Source: Pseudomonas pharyngis (GTDB lineage Bacteria; Pseudomonadota; Gammaproteobacteria; Pseudomonadales; Pseudomonadaceae). From it: 64,000 nt of DNA. Below are positions 63,492-64,000 of this stretch, piece by piece. The first letter of the stretch is position 1; every line of letters begins with the position of its first letter. The stretch covers positions 107,041 to 171,040 of the forward strand of contig NZ_BQID01000013.1 of assembly GCF_021602345.1 (NCBI RefSeq), written 5' to 3'. The notes under the pieces are model-generated. The model saw only the letters and a program-made list of their open reading frames with translations. It had not been told where the DNA came from and made no database searches. Position numbers and translations under genes: made by a program.

Positions 63492-64000
63492 TCAGGCCGT
63501 GCCCTTGGCCTGCTGTTCGAGGTGAACCTGCAACTCGGGGTCGATCTGCAACGCCGCCGCCAGTTCATCCAGATAATTGCGCTCGGCGTCCTGCTGATCG
63601 TCCACCAGCATCACGCTGGCCAGGTACATCTCGGCGGCCATGGCTGGATCGTTCTGCGCCGCCTGCGCCACTTCGGTGGGATCCAGCGGTTTGGCGACCT
63701 CGTCGTCGAGCCATTGCTGCAGGTTCGGGTCATCGGTGTGCTTGCCGATTTCACTGCTGATGAGGTGTTTTTCCGACTCGTCGATCCGCCCGTCAGCCTT
63801 GGCCGCCGCGATCAACGCACGCAGAACGGCGTGGCTGTGCTCTTCGACTTGCGGGCCGGACAACAGGTCCGCAGTCTGCGGAGTTTGCTGCGGCGCGGCG
63901 GACGCCTGGCTGCGTTGCCAGGCTTGATACGCCTGGAAAGCCATCATGCCCAGCGAAGCCAGTGCCGCGTAGTTGGTGCCGCCGGAACGACGCTGCGTAC
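63492..64000 (-). CDS. TerB/DUF533-like tellurite-resistance-domain protein (5' end beyond window)
   Basis: The readable 3' part encodes an acidic helical protein with a TerB/DUF533-like domain (AVLRALIAAAKADGRIDESEKHLISSEI and YLDELAAALQIDPELQVHLEQ). The frame remains open to the right edge, and the sequence read before the internal ATG at 63947 (TQRRSGGTNYAALASLG then MMAFQAYQAWQRSQ) is protein-like. The true start is therefore outside the window, and the internal ATG is not the start. DUF533 proteins often have an N-terminal hydrophobic Gly/Ala-rich segment, which fits. Function unknown. Confidence 0.8.
   Translation of the reverse strand, partial: TQRRSGGTNYAALASLGMMAFQAYQAWQRSQASAAPQQTPQTADLLSGPQVEEHSHAVLRALIAAAKADGRIDESEKHLISSEIGKHTDDPNLQQWLDDEVAKPLDPTEVAQAAQNDPAMAAEMYLASVMLVDDQQDAERNYLDELAAALQIDPELQVHLEQQAKGTA

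Overview
The window is about 64 kb of GC-rich chromosome from a Pseudomonas, most likely of the P. fluorescens group. The evidence is the gene families (MipA, DUF2388, signal-peptide-bearing Mqo, DNA ligase D, Pau/Spu polyamine genes), a REP inverted pair of the usual Pseudomonas type (GTGGGAGCGGGCTTGC), and dense ATGA-coupled operons. I see no rRNA, tRNA, CRISPR array, prophage or transposase gene. Most of the region reads as ordinary core or accessory metabolism. The first gene may lack its true start, and the last gene runs off the right edge.

Layout. 0-3 kb: alkylation-damage repair (ada, a PEP-mutase/isocitrate-lyase-like enzyme, alkA), a GFA protein and an MipA porin-like protein. 4-9.1 kb: molybdenum cofactor genes (moeA-moaB on the minus strand; a LysR regulator, then fdhD-moaC-moaD-moaE on the plus strand). 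9.1-9.4 kb: a MITE-like repeat, followed by chrA. 11.2-14 kb: a first polyamine module (gamma-glutamylpolyamine synthetase-like and FAD oxidoreductase genes separated by a REPIN), then a DeoR regulator. 15-17.4 kb: a LysR/quinone reductase divergent pair and a small membrane protein. 17.5-21.2 kb: a three-gene tripartite efflux operon. 21-26 kb: mixed small genes, including a probably frameshifted gene, a Cys-rich tandem-repeat exported protein and a 9-bp microsatellite. 26-36.6 kb: the main polyamine catabolism and uptake island (cupin regulator, FAD oxidoreductase, aldehyde dehydrogenase, a second copy of the MITE-like repeat, gamma-glutamylpolyamine synthetase, a divergent gamma-Glu-GABA hydrolase, and an ABC transporter). 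36.7-42 kb: small hypotheticals, with an unrecognised lipoprotein plus bitopic membrane protein pair of lower GC. 42-48 kb: lactate permease and a periplasmic molybdo-flavo-FeS aldehyde oxidoreductase (paoABC). 48-52.4 kb: cupin/LysR/aldo-keto reductase, an alpha/beta hydrolase, a CAP-domain protein and a 27-residue membrane peptide. 52.7-64 kb: NTF2-like proteins, mqo, a chemoreceptor, DUF2388, ligD, a methyltransferase, a haem-oxygenase-like diiron enzyme and a TerB/DUF533-like protein.

How it fits together. The cofactor genes at 4-9 kb make the molybdopterin that the paoABC oxidase and formate dehydrogenases need. Polyamines imported by the ABC system would be glutamylated, oxidised, dehydrogenated and hydrolysed to GABA by products encoded around it. 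Two of these steps (ligase and FAD oxidase) have a second gene copy at 11-14 kb. The least explained pieces are the 39.7-41.6 kb membrane/lipoprotein pair, the six-unit SCSSIGDHD repeat protein, the diiron-enzyme/methyltransferase pair, and several very small membrane-peptide ORFs.
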